From Spirochaetota bacterium (lineage in GTDB: Bacteria > Spirochaetota > UBA4802 > UB4802), in NCBI GenBank assembly GCA_040756435.1, contig JBFLZD010000020.1, positions 1-56,087 of the forward strand: a DNA stretch of 56,087 nt, read 5' to 3'. Within the stretch, counting starts at the first letter, position 1; each line of letters opens with the position of its first letter. A program made the translations under genes and the position numbers. The notes beneath the pieces were generated by a model that was not told the DNA's origin, did no database searches, and saw only the letters and a program-made list of their open reading frames with translations. Below are positions 24,805 through 33,048 of the stretch, piece after piece.

Positions 24805-25353
24805 TTATTTTTCCTGTGATTTTAATATTCCAAAATGAGTACCACCCAGGTGATGAATTAATTGTACTTTGTTAATATCAATAACTCCATCCGGGGTAAA
24901 AAGATGTTTCTGTGCCATAGCACCAACAACATTACCAACCACAATGGTATGGTCCCCTGCTTCAATCATTGAATATAACTCACATTCAATGTGGGCAACA
25001 CAATCCTCAATGTAAAACCCATGTATTTTAGAACACGGCACAGCAGTTAAATTTGCTTCTTTACATTTGTCAACTTTCCTGCCCGAATAGGTGCCACAAA
25101 AGACAACAGCATCTAGCAGTTTAAATTCAGGGATATTTATGCAAAAACATCTGGATTCCTTAATTAGTTCAAGGCTATAGCGCTTATTTGCCAGGGCACA
25201 TGATAATAGCTTTGGTTGACTTGAAACCGGCATATGCCATGCAACAGTGGTTACCGTTTTCTTTTCCTGTGATTGAGCAGATACTAAAATAACATTACCT
25301 GCATTAACCAGTCGATGTGCATCCTGAATTGGAATAGTAATAAAATCACTCAT
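24805..25353 (-). CDS. Flavin reductase-like FMN-binding domain protein
   Basis: A 182-residue protein with the split-barrel flavin-binding fold typical of the flavin reductase domain: VTTVAWHMPVSSQPKLLSCALANKRYSLELIKESRCFCINIP and a C-terminal GDHTIVVGNVV with GGTHFG. Binds FMN and may use NAD(P)H to reduce flavin or serve as a small flavoprotein electron carrier. It shares an ATGA overlap with the preceding M28 peptidase gene, so translation is coupled; why the two are joined is not evident. Cysteines in CFCI and FCGTYSG are unusually many for the family. Confidence 0.83.
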   Translation of the reverse strand: MSDFITIPIQDAHRLVNAGNVILVSAQSQEKKTVTTVAWHMPVSSQPKLLSCALANKRYSLELIKESRCFCINIPEFKLLDAVVFCGTYSGRKVDKCKEANLTAVPCSKIHGFYIEDCVAHIECELYSMIEAGDHTIVVGNVVGAMAQKHLFTPDGVIDINKVQLIHHLGGTHFGILKSQEK

Positions 25354-26270
25354 TCAAGGATATCCCTTTCATTTGCTATTGTTTTTATTGCCATAAATGT
25401 ATTAAATATAGCTTCTGCCAGAAATTTAAAATTTATAGTCGCGTAGGTATCTCCTTCCGTGTGATAATTTTTATTTCTATAAAAAGCGGTATCAGTAATC
25501 ATTATAGCTGGAAAACTATACTTATTGAATGAATAATGATCGGATAGATTAATACCAGGTATTGAAGCAGGGCCTATCATATCAAATATTTTATTTTTTG
25601 CAAACCTGTTATACTCCCGTTTCCATTTATAGGCATAGGGAGCATAACTTGGCAACGCAACAACAGCCAGAAAATTGCCATACGGAGGATACTCTTTTTG
25701 CATACTGCTCAACGGATAATCCTGATGCATCCTGTTACCAGCGTAGCCAATCATCTCCAGGCAAATCATCAAATCAATATGTTCGTCTCTTTCCTTGCAA
25801 CCCTTTGCATGTACCATACTACCCATATAGGGTCCTGAGAAAAAAGGAGGTTCTTCTAACGTAAATGCTACAAAACGCAATTTTTTTCTGAAACTGTAAT
25901 GCGATAGTAACCTGTGAAGTTCCAATAATCCAGCTATCGCTGAACCATTATCATCTGCACCGGGAGTATCTTCAATAGTATCATAATGCGCCCCGATAAT
26001 GATGATTTCATCATTATCCTCAAAACCCGGAATTTCAGCAATGACGTTGCCAACTTCCATGCCATTCACAAGGTATTTTTCTTCATATACCCTGTCATTA
26101 TATTTCTTTAAATAATCATGAATATACTGCCGTGTACGATCTAAATTATCATATCTCCTTAATGTGCGTTCACCAATCTCTTCTGCTAAAAAATGTAAAA
26201 TATCCCTGGAATTTTCCTGTATCTCTTTTACATCATTATGTGTTGCATCTATTAATGATAATAACCACAT
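25350..26270 (-). CDS. M28-family zinc aminopeptidase
   Basis: A 306-residue M28 peptidase. Metal ligands and catalytic residues visible: IIGAHYDT (H), PGADDNGSA (bridging D), TLEEPPF (catalytic and ligand glutamates), CLEMIGY and YHTEGDT (final H). It lacks a signal peptide, which is unusual for this mostly secreted family, and no membrane helix is seen. Two zinc ions are expected. First gene of a coupled group with flavin reductase and the DUF6485-like gene. It probably removes N-terminal residues from peptides in the cytoplasm. The start is set at 26270; an AGGTCGTGGG stretch is the nearest, weak, ribosome site. Confidence 0.83.
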   Translation of the reverse strand: MWLLSLIDATHNDVKEIQENSRDILHFLAEEIGERTLRRYDNLDRTRQYIHDYLKKYNDRVYEEKYLVNGMEVGNVIAEIPGFEDNDEIIIIGAHYDTIEDTPGADDNGSAIAGLLELHRLLSHYSFRKKLRFVAFTLEEPPFFSGPYMGSMVHAKGCKERDEHIDLMICLEMIGYAGNRMHQDYPLSSMQKEYPPYGNFLAVVALPSYAPYAYKWKREYNRFAKNKIFDMIGPASIPGINLSDHYSFNKYSFPAIMITDTAFYRNKNYHTEGDTYATINFKFLAEAIFNTFMAIKTIANERDILE

Positions 26271-26463
26271 CCCACGACCTCTTGATATATCTATCTATAG
26301 TAGCAATTAAAACCTGCTATTCATTTATTAGATGAGTAATACAAAATTACAAGATATTAATGCAAGCAAATTCAAAAAAAATTTTATACTATATACAATT
26401 ATACAGCCTGAACAAAATTCAGTGAGTTTATATGTTTTAGTAACTAAAAATTATTTATCGATT

Positions 26464-26756
26464 TCACTAATTATTCCTAAATGTGGAAATTTGAATAAAA
26501 TATAAAATAGTGTACACCAGGGTTGTCTCAAAAGACATCTTCTGCAATGACTTTTGCCATACTGTCATTGCGAGGAACGAAGTGACGAAGCAATCTTGTC
26601 TTCTGCGGCATTGAGATTGCTTTGCTTCGACAAGCTCAGCACTGGCGCTACGCTCGCAATGACTTTGCACCCGCGTCATTGAGAACTCCACGGATTGTTT
26701 TGGGATACCCCCTGTACACTATTTTCATTATGAAATTTTTTAAGGAATTATTGCTG
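26464..26756 (+). repeat. Dispersed repeat family A, copy 2, interrupted by a family B element
   Basis: Left half (about 26464-26518) and right half (about 26713-26756) match copy 1 base for base over most of their length, including TGGAAATTTGAATAAAATATAAA, the GTGTACAC hairpin arms, and TTTTTAAGGAATTATTGCTG. The GC-rich hairpin tip is missing and a family B element stands in its place. Same orientation as copy 1. It occupies part of the 719-base gap before the hypothetical gene at 26990; the remainder of that gap (26271-26463 and 26757-26989) is AT-rich with no clear signal. Confidence 0.8.
26519..26712. mobile_element. MITE-like element, repeat family B, copy 2 (nested)
   Basis: About 194 bp between the two halves of a family A repeat. 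Ends: AGGGTTGTCTCAAAAGA and, at the right, TGTTTTGGGATACCCCC, imperfect inverted repeats shared with the other copies. The internal module CATTGCGAGGAACGAAGTG...GAAGCAATC is followed by GACAAGCTCAGCAC and CGCTCGCAATGAC. No transposase. Its position inside another repeat is direct evidence of insertion. Confidence 0.8.
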
Positions 26757-26989
26757 TATCGATTTATACACTTTATATTAATATTAGTAAAGCAAATAAA
26801 TGTGCAGTATTTTTTTGGGGTTTAAACTTTTTTTTATTTTATTAAAATATTAATTGACTAAAAATTAATTTATTATAGTATGTTTATCAATTAATTTCAT
26901 AGCAATAGTTGCTCACACAGTGCATTCAAATATCATATACTTTTGCCAGTTACTATATCGTAAAATTTTCAATGGGGTTAAAGAAAACA

Positions 26990-27853
26990 ATGAAACATTC
27001 AGCTGATGTGACATCACATCGGTTCAGATCAACAATTAATAATCTGGCACTGTATGCACTTGAACATGAGCTCACCAATGACCTGATTGCTCGCGAAATT
27101 GAAAAACGGTTTGCAACGAAAAAAACAGGCAAAAAAGATAAAATTATGAAAGATGTTCTTCAATCATGTTATAGACTAGTGTGGGATTCAACCCTACCAT
27201 TTGAAAACTCAATTATTATAAAAGAAGTAAAGGACGAATACACACAAACAATAGAAGCCACAACCGCAATTACACTGGCTCAATGCATCATCCAGACAAT
27301 AAAGCGTTTTGACATATATCCTGAAAAAAATAAACCATTACCACAAAATTTTTACTCTTTATGCGTGGATAAGCTTTTAGAGGGACCATTATCCCAGTAT
27401 GATCCTGATTTACTTGTTATTTACTGCAAGCAAACAGTTATCATGCTAAAGACAGCAGGAATTATTAATGAACATTCAGTTGATACAGTGAACGTAGTAG
27501 ATCTATACCGCAGGCTATTTTCAGCATTCTGGAATAAATGTAATTGGAAAAATCTGTTCCCTTCAGGTGGTTATATTTCAAATGATATTAAAAATAACCG
27601 GCAGCTTTTATTAGATATTCTTCTTTCTTCAAATAAACCTGTACAGTTAGATTCAATAGCCCATACATATTTTGAACTAACCGGCATTGCAAATCCTTAT
27701 GACCTTTTTGCCATATCCCTTCTTGATTTTTCTGTTATTACATGGTTATCCTTTTTTGGCATTATTGAATACGTTCATACTGCTGCGGATATGCCCGTCA
27801 CAATAGCTTTAACCAATACTGCATATCATCTTGTACATTTGATATCCCAGTAA
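26990..27853 (+). CDS. Hypothetical protein upstream of galactokinase
   Basis: A 287-residue, mostly helical, presumably cytoplasmic protein with no signal peptide, membrane helix or motif that I recognise. The N-terminal third is rich in K/E helices (FRSTINNLALYALEHELTNDLIAREIEKRFATKK), the middle holds an IIKEVKDEYTQTIEATTAITL stretch, and the C-terminal region is hydrophobic and aromatic. The start is most likely 26990 (or 26972); 27 residues further upstream do not look like coding sequence. It stops 5 bases before galK, so the two are co-transcribed. Function unknown; a partner or regulator of galactose use is possible only by position. Confidence 0.65.
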   Translation: MKHSADVTSHRFRSTINNLALYALEHELTNDLIAREIEKRFATKKTGKKDKIMKDVLQSCYRLVWDSTLPFENSIIIKEVKDEYTQTIEATTAITLAQCIIQTIKRFDIYPEKNKPLPQNFYSLCVDKLLEGPLSQYDPDLLVIYCKQTVIMLKTAGIINEHSVDTVNVVDLYRRLFSAFWNKCNWKNLFPSGGYISNDIKNNRQLLLDILLSSNKPVQLDSIAHTYFELTGIANPYDLFAISLLDFSVITWLSFFGIIEYVHTAADMPVTIALTNTAYHLVHLISQ

Positions 27854-27858
27854 ACACT

Positions 27859-29034
27859 ATGTCCTCAATCATCGATACCGTTATAGCCCATCATCAAGAA
27901 CATTTCCCACATTCAACTGATTGTGCACTCTTTGCTTCTCCTGGCAGAATCAATATTATTGGTGAACACATTGACTACAATGGTGGGGCTGTTCTCCCGG
28001 CTGCTATCGACAAACACATATACATATGTGTTTCCCGAAATGATGATGGCATTATCCGCTTTGTATCTGCAAATCACAAAGAAACAGGTGAAGTAGCAAT
28101 TAACAATCTCCATTCTCCACAAACTAAGACCCATGCAGCACATACGTGGTGGGTATATCCCTATGGCGCCTGTGCACTCAGTGATATTGAATTTGACTAT
28201 GGTCTTGATTTTAGTTTTTACAGTACTCTCCCCGTAGGTGCTGGGATGTCAAGTTCAGCTTCTATCACGGTGGGAACGCTGTATGCACTCTATTCACTAT
28301 ACAACAAAAAAATAAAAAATACTGAAATTGCTTTGCAAGCTCAAAGGGTTGAATGGGATTTTGCAGGGGTTAAATGTGGCATTATGGACCAGATGGCAAT
28401 TATTAATGGCAAGAAAGACAATGCAATACTGCTCAATACTCAAACTATGAATTATAACTTTATCCCTGTGGATACATCAGCTGTCAGGTTTGTCCTTGTC
28501 AACAGTGACGTTAAACACAGCTTGCGTGAATCAGGCTACAATGATAGGAGACAAGAATGTGAACGCGCTACCGCGATGTTAAAAAAAGCAGGTTTTGGCA
28601 TACAATATCTGTGTGATTGTAGTATCGATGACCTTCCAACAATTCATAATATCCTATCTCCAACTGAATATAAGCGTGCATATCATGCTATTTCGGAACA
28701 TCATCGCGTACATCAATTTGCAAGGGAAATCCAAAATTATAACTTAATGAAAGCGGGTGAATTGCTCTATAAATCTCATGAAAGCTTAAGTGTTTACTAT
28801 GAAGTCAGCATCCCTCTTATAGATGAAATGGTAGAATGGGCATCTCAAATTGATGGAGTGTACGGCTCACGGCTTATGGGAGGGGGATTTGGTGGTTGTA
28901 CTATCAGCATGGTGGCATTATACGCAGTAGAACATTTTACAAGAGCTATCGCCCAGAAATTTAAAAAGAAAGAAAATAGAACCCCTGAAATTTACGAATG
29001 CAGTATACAAGACGGAACCCACCGTATTGAATAA
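27859..29034 (+). CDS. galK: Galactokinase
   Basis: A 391-residue GHMP kinase that phosphorylates galactose at C1 with ATP, first step of the Leloir pathway. The galactokinase signature GRINIIGEHIDYNGGAVLPAAID (residues about 28-50) is intact, followed by the ATP-binding LPVGAGMSSSASI and the C-terminal GSRLMGGGFGGCTISMV. Full length. No galT or galE lies in the window; a GntR regulator follows, though it is more probably tied to glpD. The catalytic aspartate is expected in KCGIMDQMA. A GH1 glycosidase 20 kb away could supply galactose, but there is no linkage. Confidence 0.95.
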   Translation: MSSIIDTVIAHHQEHFPHSTDCALFASPGRINIIGEHIDYNGGAVLPAAIDKHIYICVSRNDDGIIRFVSANHKETGEVAINNLHSPQTKTHAAHTWWVYPYGACALSDIEFDYGLDFSFYSTLPVGAGMSSSASITVGTLYALYSLYNKKIKNTEIALQAQRVEWDFAGVKCGIMDQMAIINGKKDNAILLNTQTMNYNFIPVDTSAVRFVLVNSDVKHSLRESGYNDRRQECERATAMLKKAGFGIQYLCDCSIDDLPTIHNILSPTEYKRAYHAISEHHRVHQFAREIQNYNLMKAGELLYKSHESLSVYYEVSIPLIDEMVEWASQIDGVYGSRLMGGGFGGCTISMVALYAVEHFTRAIAQKFKKKENRTPEIYECSIQDGTHRIE

Positions 29035-29052
29035 AAAAATTGTACAAATATT

Positions 29053-29106
29053 TTGATTTACAATAAACTAATGGTATACTATTAGTGGTTGAACCACTGA
29101 ACCACT
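29053..29106 (+). promoter_or_regulatory. Promoter and operator of the GntR-glpD pair
   Basis: TTGATT (29053-29058), 16 bases, TATACT (29075-29080) form a plausible promoter. Directly after the -10 box is AGTGGTT-G-AACCACT (29084-29098), a perfect palindrome, followed by a further half-site AACCACT (29100-29106). The core TGGTTGAACCA fits TNGTNNNACNA, the operator type of FCD-group GntR regulators, and the gene that follows encodes one. This points to autoregulation. Confidence 0.65.
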
Positions 29107-29121
29107 ATAAAAGGTGGCGTT

Positions 29122-29835
29122 ATGAAAAAAAATACGTTAGGAAAAATACAGAAAAACACCCTTCACCAGCAGATAGTTTCCCTGCTGGCAAAACGCATTA
29201 TTAATCAGATGCAGCCTGGTGATAAACTGCCATCCGAACGCGATATTGCTGCTGATTTAGATGTCAACAGGGCAACTGTGCGTGAAGCATTGAAGAAACT
29301 GGAGACATTGGGGTTTATTGAAATTCGTCATGGTGAAGGCATCTTTATTAAAGATTACTTGACCAGCGGCAATCTGGAACTTTTCAAAATGCTGATATAC
29401 CTTAATGATACTATTCCGCTTTCAATACTGCAAAACCTTCTTGAGATCCGAAGAATTATTGTACCCCAGATGGCAGCCAATGCTTCAGAAAACATCACCA
29501 AAGAAGAGGTACAGCAATTTGAAGCGATAGTAACCGGTCAGGATACTATCCTGGAAAAAGACTTAGCTGTTCATCAACTCATTGCTAAAGCAAGCAGGAA
29601 TATGCTCTATATATTTATCTTAAATTTCTTCAACCAGATATTCAGGGATTTTGGCTATCTGTATTTTGAAAATCCTGATAACAAGAAACGCTCTGAAATA
29701 TTTCACCGTGAACTTCTGGAAGCCTTTAAAACTAAAAACAGCAAAAAGGCATATACTATAACGCACAGAGTACTGGAATACACTGAAAAAAGAATTTATG
29801 CATACTATTCGCAAATCTATAACAATAAGGGGTAA
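29122..29835 (+). CDS. GntR-family regulator, FadR/FCD group
   Basis: A 237-residue regulator. Residues 15-80 are a winged helix-turn-helix with the GntR signature (MQPGDKLPSERDIAADLDVNRATVREALKKLETLGFIEIRHGEGIFI); the C-terminal part is an FCD-type helical effector domain, with the metal-binding pattern D..H..H seen as KDLAVHQLIA, FHRELLEAF and THRVLEY. It lies five bases upstream of the glycerol-3-phosphate dehydrogenase gene. Its own promoter carries a matching palindrome, so it probably represses itself and glpD until an acid or phosphorylated effector appears. The effector is not known. Confidence 0.88.
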   Translation: MKKNTLGKIQKNTLHQQIVSLLAKRIINQMQPGDKLPSERDIAADLDVNRATVREALKKLETLGFIEIRHGEGIFIKDYLTSGNLELFKMLIYLNDTIPLSILQNLLEIRRIIVPQMAANASENITKEEVQQFEAIVTGQDTILEKDLAVHQLIAKASRNMLYIFILNFFNQIFRDFGYLYFENPDNKKRSEIFHRELLEAFKTKNSKKAYTITHRVLEYTEKRIYAYYSQIYNNKG

Positions 29836-29839
29836 TGCT

Positions 29840-31468
29840 ATGAAACGTTTTATTGAAGAAAATACTAAAGAACACTTTGATTGCATCATTGTAGGGGCAG
29901 GCATTACCGGTGCTGCTGTTGCCTATGAGGCTGCATCACGGGGCTTAAATGTTGCACTTCTTGAAAAAAACGATTTTGGATGGGCAACGTCTGCAGCAAC
30001 ATCAAAACTTATTCATGGGGGATTGCGATACCTGAATTATTTTGAATTTGGACTTGTTCGTGAATCGCTTCGTGAACGCAGGATACTTGAAAATATTGCG
30101 CCAAACCTTGTGTATCCTTTCCCATTCATGATACCCAATTATAACAGACTGGAAAACAACCGATGGGTTCTTAAAATTGGAATGATACTGTATGATATAC
30201 TATCCTATGATAAAGGCTTTACCTGGGATAAATCAAAAAATATTCCCATGCACTTTACTTTAAGCAAAGAAAAAGCCCTGCAGGAAGAACCAAACATCAG
30301 ACCTGAAGGTTTAACTGCTGCTACAGTATACTATGACTGCCAGAGTATATTTCCAGAACGCTTAACCTTAGCATTTATCAAATCTGCTGTACAGTATGGC
30401 GCTAAAGTTGCTAATTATGCTGAGGTTGTGAATTTTGTATACACCAATAATTTCATTACAGGTGTTATTGTTCATGACAGGCTTACTGGCAAGGAAGTAA
30501 CCATCAAAGGCAATCTCATCATTAACTGCGGCGGACCATGGGCTGATATTATCCTGAAAAAAGCAGAAAATGGAAACACAAAGCATCAGATACGGCGATC
30601 AGAAGGGATTCACATAATCACAAAACCAATGGTAAATAAATATGCTGTTGGACTTATGCCACGGAAAGGAAGGCATTTTTTCCTTATTCCCTGGAGAGGG
30701 TACTCTCTCATTGGAACCACTGATAAAGAGTATATTGGCAACCCCGATGAGTACACCGTCACAAAACAGAGTATACAGGAACTGCTTGATGATGTAAACA
30801 GTGCTTTTGGTGATGGCAACCTCTCATTTAAAGACATTACATTTGCCTATGGCGGATTGCGACCATTGGTTGAAGATCAGGTAGAAGGCACATACCAGTC
30901 ATCACGGCGATATGAAATTTACGATAATGCTGAAGAAGGTGTTAATGGCCTGATTACTGTTGAAGGTGGTAAATATACTACCAGCCGCAACCTTGCCGTT
31001 AACGTCATGAAGCTTGTAGAAAAGAAAATTCAGCGCAAACTTCCTCCTTCAGTTACCCATACACAATATTTAGCAGGATGCAAGATAACCGACCTTAATG
31101 CCTTTTTTAACAAGGTGTACACTTCATATTCTTCATTTAATAAAAACACCCTTACAGTCCTGGCAAAATATTACGGGTCAGAATTGGATGCATTAATGAA
31201 CATAGCTACTTCAAACAAGAAGTACAGGGAGATAGTTACTCATGATGGGGAAATTCTTGCAGAAGTTATCTATGCAATCCGTCATGAGATGGCACGCACT
31301 CTATCCGATATCGTTTTCAGGCGAACAGGTATCTGTACTGCGGGAAATCCTGGCAATGATATACTCAAATTGGTTGCTGAAACCGCAGCAAAAGAACTTA
31401 AATGGGATGAAAAAGAATTAAAACGAGAGCTTAAAAGCGTACAACAGCGGCTTCAACTTCCCAAATAA
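29840..31468 (+). CDS. glpD: FAD-dependent glycerol-3-phosphate dehydrogenase
   Basis: A 542-residue flavoenzyme that oxidises glycerol 3-phosphate to dihydroxyacetone phosphate at the inner membrane. Seen: the FAD-binding fingerprint DCIIVGAGITGAAVAYEAASRG near residues 13-34, the GlpD signature SAATSKLIHGGLRYL, the FAD/substrate block GGPWADII and the C-terminal helical domain (about 380-542) that supports dimer and membrane contact. Length suits both GlpD and the anaerobic GlpA; no glpB or glpC genes follow, so GlpD is the better name. Start at 29840 has AAGGGG; an earlier in-frame start overlaps the GntR gene. Confidence 0.9.
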   Translation: MKRFIEENTKEHFDCIIVGAGITGAAVAYEAASRGLNVALLEKNDFGWATSAATSKLIHGGLRYLNYFEFGLVRESLRERRILENIAPNLVYPFPFMIPNYNRLENNRWVLKIGMILYDILSYDKGFTWDKSKNIPMHFTLSKEKALQEEPNIRPEGLTAATVYYDCQSIFPERLTLAFIKSAVQYGAKVANYAEVVNFVYTNNFITGVIVHDRLTGKEVTIKGNLIINCGGPWADIILKKAENGNTKHQIRRSEGIHIITKPMVNKYAVGLMPRKGRHFFLIPWRGYSLIGTTDKEYIGNPDEYTVTKQSIQELLDDVNSAFGDGNLSFKDITFAYGGLRPLVEDQVEGTYQSSRRYEIYDNAEEGVNGLITVEGGKYTTSRNLAVNVMKLVEKKIQRKLPPSVTHTQYLAGCKITDLNAFFNKVYTSYSSFNKNTLTVLAKYYGSELDALMNIATSNKKYREIVTHDGEILAEVIYAIRHEMARTLSDIVFRRTGICTAGNPGNDILKLVAETAAKELKWDEKELKRELKSVQQRLQLPK

Positions 31469-31484
31469 TTATTGCATACAATAC

Positions 31485-31539
31485 CTATTGGTGCTATCTC
31501 TGGTAATACGTAAAAAATAATATGAGGTAGCACCAATGG
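31485..31539 (+). promoter_or_regulatory. Hairpin masking the GNAT ribosome binding site and start codon
   Basis: Sixteen bases at 31485-31500 pair with 31524-31539 (only G-U wobbles, no mismatch) around a 23-base loop. The right arm contains the ribosome binding site GAGG and the start codon ATG at 31536-31538. In RNA this would close translation of the following gene unless opened. Confidence 0.5.
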
Positions 31540-32015
31540 TTGAGATACACCCGCTTAACGATTTTCCCAGTTATGCGCCAGTGCTGGCATACTGGTCATA
31601 TAATCAATGGTACAGTAAAAGGGATATACCTTTCACTGCGCTGGTTCAGTCATATATAGAACGCGCCCGCAATACAACGGTACCCCTGGCATGGGTTGCC
31701 ATTAATGATAAAAAGCTTCCCGTAGGCATGGCTTCACTAAAAAATAATGACCTGTGGTCCCGTACTGACCTCAATCCGTGGCTTGCATCACTGTATATTG
31801 TCCCCGAATACCGCTTCCAGGGAATTGGCGACAGGATAATTAGAGCAATAATCGCTAAAACAAAAGAATTGGGATACAAAACACTATACCTTTTTGAAGG
31901 ACACAATGATACTGTCAATCTTATCCAGTATTATACCAAACGTGGATTTTCAATACTTGAAGAGGCTATTGATAACGATGGCAAACTGACCACAATTATG
32001 TATATTAATCTGTAA
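31536..32015 (+). CDS. GNAT-family N-acetyltransferase
   Basis: A 159-residue Gcn5-related acetyltransferase. The acetyl-CoA-binding motif A reads LYIVPEYRFQGIGDRIIRAII, with QGIGD as the pyrophosphate loop; motif B follows with YKTLYLFEGHNDTVNLIQYYTKRGFS. It would transfer an acetyl group to an amine on a small molecule or protein; the substrate cannot be told. The 5' end is striking: start codon and ribosome binding site lie inside a 16-base-pair hairpin, so expression is probably controlled at translation. It follows glpD after 67 bases on the same strand. Confidence 0.85.
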   Translation: MVEIHPLNDFPSYAPVLAYWSYNQWYSKRDIPFTALVQSYIERARNTTVPLAWVAINDKKLPVGMASLKNNDLWSRTDLNPWLASLYIVPEYRFQGIGDRIIRAIIAKTKELGYKTLYLFEGHNDTVNLIQYYTKRGFSILEEAIDNDGKLTTIMYINL

Positions 32016-32071
32016 TAAACTATTGACAGGTCCATGATAATGCAATACATACAGTTGAAAGGAAACACCGT

Positions 32072-33037
32072 ATGAGTAAAACAATTGTATTTTTAGATGC
32101 TTCAACGGTTGATTTTGGCGATATTGATTTTAGTCCCATTGCATCATTGGGAACATTCATTACCTATCCCGTCACAAAACCACATGAAACCATATCGCGA
32201 AGCAAGGATGCTGATATTATTATCACCAACAAGGTTGTCTTTTATGCTGATGAAATAGCTCAATTGCATAAGTGCTCACTTATAGCTGTTGCAGCAACTG
32301 GCTACAACACTATTGATATTAAGCAAGCAAAGAATAAAAACATCGCCGTTGCCAATGTTCCCGGTTATTCACGAGAAGCAGTTGCACAGCTCACCATGTG
32401 TTTTATACTGGCATTGGCAACGAATCTTGTTAAATACAACACTGCCACTCATGATGGAAGCTGGAGCCGTTCACCCATTTTTACTATGGGGAACTGGCCC
32501 ACCATGTGCATCAATGATAAAGTGTTAGGCATCATGGGCTACGGTGACATTGGGAAACGAGTGGGACAACTGGCACAAGCGTTTGGCATGAAGGTCATTG
32601 CGCTTAAACGGGAAAACTCATATACCGATACCGCAGTTGAACGATATCCCCTTGAAGAATTTTGTAAAATGGCTGATTTCATATCTATCCACATGCCGCT
32701 GAATGAATCCACACACCATATGGTCAATAAAGATTTTCTTGCTATGATGAAATCATCAGCGTATATAATAAATATGGCACGAGGCCCTATTGTTGATACA
32801 AAAGCGCTTGCGCATGCACTCCATAATAACGTGATTGCCGGTGCAGCTCTGGATGTGCTTGAACAGGAACCACCTGATATCAATGAACCTATTCTTTCAG
32901 CACCCAACTGTATTATAACCCCACATATTGGTTGGGCTTCTCGAGAAACCAGGCAGGCTCTTATTAATGAGATTGCTCAAAATATCAAAGCATTTTTGAA
33001 TGGCACAAAAAGAAATATAGTTAACGAAACCGTATAA
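32072..33037 (+). CDS. D-2-hydroxyacid dehydrogenase (glycerate dehydrogenase-like)
   Basis: A 321-residue NAD-dependent enzyme. Seen: the NAD-binding GYGDIGKRVGQLAQAFGMKV at about residues 151-170, the substrate-binding arginine in NMARGPIVDTKAL, the catalytic glutamate in EQEPP and the histidine in PHIGWASRETR. These make up the Arg-Glu-His catalytic set. Sequence closest in style to hydroxypyruvate/glycerate dehydrogenases, reversibly reducing hydroxypyruvate to glycerate, though lactate- or other 2-hydroxyacid dehydrogenases cannot be excluded. It precedes the 3-hydroxyacyl-CoA dehydrogenase gene by 11 bases, likely in one operon. Confidence 0.88.
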   Translation: MSKTIVFLDASTVDFGDIDFSPIASLGTFITYPVTKPHETISRSKDADIIITNKVVFYADEIAQLHKCSLIAVAATGYNTIDIKQAKNKNIAVANVPGYSREAVAQLTMCFILALATNLVKYNTATHDGSWSRSPIFTMGNWPTMCINDKVLGIMGYGDIGKRVGQLAQAFGMKVIALKRENSYTDTAVERYPLEEFCKMADFISIHMPLNESTHHMVNKDFLAMMKSSAYIINMARGPIVDTKALAHALHNNVIAGAALDVLEQEPPDINEPILSAPNCIITPHIGWASRETRQALINEIAQNIKAFLNGTKRNIVNETV

Positions 33038-33048
33038 CGGAGGTATAT

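Noticed and set aside
26622-26825. A 67-residue open frame
   Set aside because: It runs from a family B element into the right end of a family A repeat.
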